NCBI GenBank assembly: GCA_030617525.1
Contig: JAUWVG010000080.1
Span: 1 to 8,208, forward strand
Length of the DNA: 8,208 nt
DNA from: Candidatus Aminicenantota bacterium
GTDB lineage: Bacteria > Acidobacteriota > Aminicenantia > Aminicenantales > Aminicenantaceae
Direction: 5' to 3'
Made by a program: the position numbers and the translations under genes. A model generated the notes under the pieces. It saw only the letters and a list, made by a program, of their open reading frames with translations, had not been told where the DNA came from and ran no database searches. Shown here piece after piece: positions 6,007 through 8,208 of this stretch (within the stretch, counting starts at the first letter, position 1; every line of letters starts with the position of its first letter).

Positions 6007-7376
6007 TGAATTTTGTACTGAACCATCTTATTGAAGAGAGTTTTTCGGCTGATTCCAAGTGTTTGAGCGGCCTTTGTCCTGTTCCCCCCCGACTCCTGCA
6101 GTGCTTTTTCTATGAAGCTTTTTTCATTTTTTTCTGTGATGTTCTGGATCATTTGATTCATCGGCCGTGCTTTGCCGAAGGATAGATATTTTTCATCCGC
6201 AGCCTTGACTCTAATTCTCAACGGCATGTTTTCTTCCTCGATTTGAGGGAGTTCGCTCATAACCAGGGTTTCATAGATAACGCTTTCCATCTCGCGAATA
6301 TTCCCAGGCCAATCATAGTTTTTAAGCAGGTTGAGTGTTCCTGGAGTCACACCTTTTATGTCTTTACCCAGTTCTTTGTTAAATTTTTCGATAAAGTATT
6401 CACAAAGGAGAGGGATATCCTCGCTTCTTTCTCTTAAGGGGGGCACATGAATAGAAAGGACGGCCAGACGCCAATAGAGATCTTCCCTGAAGACTCCGTC
6501 CTTAACCGCGTCTTCCAGTATCCTATTGGTGGCGGCTATCACGCGAACATCAATGGGATTGGTTTCTGTCCCTCCGACTTTGACAATCTCTTTTTCACCC
6601 AGAGCCCGGAGGAGTTTCACCTGGGCTTCCTGAGAGAGTTCCCCGACTTCATCCAGGAAAATCGTGCCCTTGTTGGCCAGTTCAAATTTTCCCGTTTTTT
6701 CCGTTTTGGCGTCTGTAAATGCCCCTTTGATGTGTCCAAAAAATTCGGACTCGATTAAATCCTTGGGGATAGCACCGCAGTTGACAACGACAAAAGGATC
6801 ATCCTTTCTCGGGCTTTTAAAATGGATGGCTCTGGCGATCAGTTCCTTTCCCGTCCCGCTCTCACCTGTAATCAGGACCGTGCCATCGACCCGCGCAACT
6901 TTTTCCATCATCTGGAAAATGGAATTCATTTTCCCACTTGTTCCGATGATGCTGGAGAACCTGTAGCGTGCCGAGAGTTCCGATTTCAGCTCACGGACTT
7001 CTCTACGGAGCCTTTTGACTTCCAGAGCTCTGGAAATCAACAGCAGGAGTTCATCGTTATCGACAGGTTTTTCCAGATAATCATAAGCTCCAAGTTTTGT
7101 GGCTTCCACTGCATTCTGGATTGTCCCAAATGCCGTGATAATGATGATTTCTGTAGTGGGTGCCTTCTCTTTTATTTTGGCGAGGACCTCAATACCTGAA
7201 TAGTCAGGCATGTTCATGTCCAGAAGGATGACGTCGGGATTAAAACTCAGGGCTTTTTTTAATCCCTCTTTTCCGTTTTCTGCTGTTTGTACAGAATAGT
7301 CCTTTTCCTCGAGAAGAAGAGAAAAAATATCCCGGATGTTTTTTTCATCATCGATAATGAGTATTTTATGTTTCAT
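6003..7376 (-). CDS. NtrC-family sigma-54-dependent response regulator
   Basis: A complete 457-residue bacterial enhancer-binding protein. The receiver domain (1-120) has D10, phosphoacceptor D53 (LLDMNMP), T81 and K103. A linker helix (about 118-137) leads to the AAA+ domain (about 142-375): Walker A GESGTGKE (171-178), the sigma-54 contact loop as GAFTDA (218-223; the fifth position is Asp rather than Gly), Walker B GTIFLDEVGE (237-246), FREDLYWRL (297-303) and the sensor II region WPGNIREME (356-364). A Fis-type helix-turn-helix ends the protein (about 423-453, GGNRTKAAQTLGISRKTLFNKM). It should convert sigma-54 holoenzyme to the open complex when phosphorylated. The ATG at 7376 has no strong ribosome site and overlaps the end of the kinase gene by 11 bases, which suggests translational coupling. 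Its stop codon lies inside the palindrome. Its targets are unknown. Confidence 0.95.
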   Translation of the reverse strand: MKHKILIIDDEKNIRDIFSLLLEEKDYSVQTAENGKEGLKKALSFNPDVILLDMNMPDYSGIEVLAKIKEKAPTTEIIIITAFGTIQNAVEATKLGAYDYLEKPVDNDELLLLISRALEVKRLRREVRELKSELSARYRFSSIIGTSGKMNSIFQMMEKVARVDGTVLITGESGTGKELIARAIHFKSPRKDDPFVVVNCGAIPKDLIESEFFGHIKGAFTDAKTEKTGKFELANKGTIFLDEVGELSQEAQVKLLRALGEKEIVKVGGTETNPIDVRVIAATNRILEDAVKDGVFREDLYWRLAVLSIHVPPLRERSEDIPLLCEYFIEKFNKELGKDIKGVTPGTLNLLKNYDWPGNIREMESVIYETLVMSELPQIEEENMPLRIRVKAADEKYLSFGKARPMNQMIQNITEKNEKSFIEKALQESGGNRTKAAQTLGISRKTLFNKMVQYKIQ

Positions 7377-8208
7377 GTTTAAAATCCAGAGGCAGTGTGA
7401 TCAAAACTGTTGTGCCTTGCCCCACTTTGCTTTTGACCTCTATTTCTCCTTGATGAGATTCGATGATGCCGTAGCAAATCGAAAGGCCAAGCCCTGTCCC
7501 TCCTCTTTTTGTGGTGAAAAATGGATTAAAAATGTTGTCCAGTTTGTCTTCGGGAATTCCATCCCCTGTGTCGGTCACAGTGACTAGAATTTTATCGTTG
7601 CCTTTAGGGTGGACTTCGATCTTTAATTCTCCTCCCAAGTCCATGGCCTGGGCTGAATTCAGCAGGATGTTGAGGAAAAGCTGTTTGAGCTGGGCTTTAT
7701 CGCTGTTGAGCGAAATAGGAGTTGTAGGGTAATCGTGTGTGATAGTAATCTTGTGTTTTTTTGCCTGAATGGAAATCAAATCAAGGCTGTCTTTGAGAAT
7801 CTCAATGATGTTATTTTTCTCCTTTTTTATCTCTGAGGGCCGGGAAAAAGAGAGAAGGGCGGAAAGAATCTCATTGATTCGTCCCGTTTCCTTTAAGGCA
7901 TTGGTCAGGAGCTTTTTTTCTTTTTCCGTTTGAATTTTTGTGCTGAGATACTGCAGTGAAGATTGGATGGCCGTGAGTGGATTCCTGATTTCATGGGCGG
8001 CTCCGGCTGCCAGCTCTCCAATGGTTGCCAACTTGTCTGCTCTGGACATCCTCCGGAAGCGTTCCCGCTGCTCTTTATACAGAATAGCGTTTTCGAGAGC
8101 GATCCCTGCTTGAGGTGTCAGGGTTGAGATGATTGAGAGTTCCTGCTTAGCAAATTTTTTGTTCTCTGCTTTTGGGCCAATGAATATGATTCCGATCAGC
8201 CTGTTCAT
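7366..8208 (-). CDS. Sensor histidine kinase with GAF domain (N-terminal part beyond the right edge)
   Basis: The C-terminal 280 residues of a histidine kinase are visible. The first about 45 residues are the end of a GAF domain (LIGIIFIGPKAENKKF followed by LTPQAGIALENAILY). The ATG at the very edge is therefore internal to the domain and the real start lies outside the window. Next come a short coiled-coil linker and the HisKA domain with phosphorylated H72 (AAGAAHEIRNPL), then the HATPase_c domain: N-box N184 (LFLNILLNSAQAM), G1 DTGDGIP (213-219), F-box FNPFFTTK (227-234) and G2 GGTGLGL (236-242). The visible part has no membrane segment, so nothing can be said about where the signal is sensed. 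It is the cognate kinase of the overlapping NtrC-type regulator gene and might cross-talk with the regulator at the left edge. Confidence 0.93.
   Translation of the reverse strand: MNRLIGIIFIGPKAENKKFAKQELSIISTLTPQAGIALENAILYKEQRERFRRMSRADKLATIGELAAGAAHEIRNPLTAIQSSLQYLSTKIQTEKEKKLLTNALKETGRINEILSALLSFSRPSEIKKEKNNIIEILKDSLDLISIQAKKHKITITHDYPTTPISLNSDKAQLKQLFLNILLNSAQAMDLGGELKIEVHPKGNDKILVTVTDTGDGIPEDKLDNIFNPFFTTKRGGTGLGLSICYGIIESHQGEIEVKSKVGQGTTVLITLPLDFKHET

Noticed and set aside
8206..8208. ATG at the right edge as the start of the histidine kinase
   Set aside because: The residues that follow are the final part of a GAF domain, so the protein must begin outside the window.

Overview
The window is chromosomal DNA from a diderm (Gram-negative-type) bacterium. 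It encodes a TolC-family outer-membrane channel, a periplasmic adaptor and exported proteins. Regulation is built around sigma-54: two near-consensus -24/-12 promoters, one complete NtrC-type activator, and a second response regulator cut by the left edge. Gene style (AT-leaning, strong AGGAG ribosome sites, intergenic octamer repeats, GGGGACAGTCCCC palindromes) reminds me of Acidobacteriota/Aminicenantes-like or deltaproteobacterial genomes. That is an impression, and the phylum cannot be fixed from this sequence.

Left part (1-5173). A truncated response regulator on the minus strand (1-414) is divergent from a four-gene plus-strand operon: membrane-fusion adaptor (834-2108), two paralogous MacB/LolD-type ABC ATPases (2139-2828 and 2934-3602) and a TolC-family channel (3653-5173). 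The shared 419-bp intergenic region holds a sigma-54 promoter facing each way (459-474 minus, 724-739 plus). Between them are a pair of matching TGTC-N8-AACA dyads exactly 21 bp apart (634-670), which look like an enhancer site, and two blocks of octamer repeats (531-609). The simplest reading is a tripartite ABC export system switched on by the divergent regulator, which may also control its own gene. No permease gene is present between the adaptor and the channel, so the membrane-spanning part must be encoded elsewhere.

Middle (5174-6006). A small exported protein of a conserved uncharacterised family (5230-5862, minus; it looks like DUF6305) converges on the channel gene and has its own sigma-70-like promoter. 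Just upstream of that promoter is a 70-bp, 34-bp-arm perfect palindrome (5937-6006). Each arm contains a smaller GGGGACAGTCCCC hairpin followed by a T-run. It resembles a REP/REPIN-type element, can serve as a bidirectional terminator, and supplies the stop codon of the next gene.

Right part (6003-8208, minus). A complete NtrC-family sigma-54 activator overlaps by 11 bp the end of its upstream partner, a GAF-domain histidine kinase cut by the right edge. Together they form an ordinary two-component operon whose target is not evident here.
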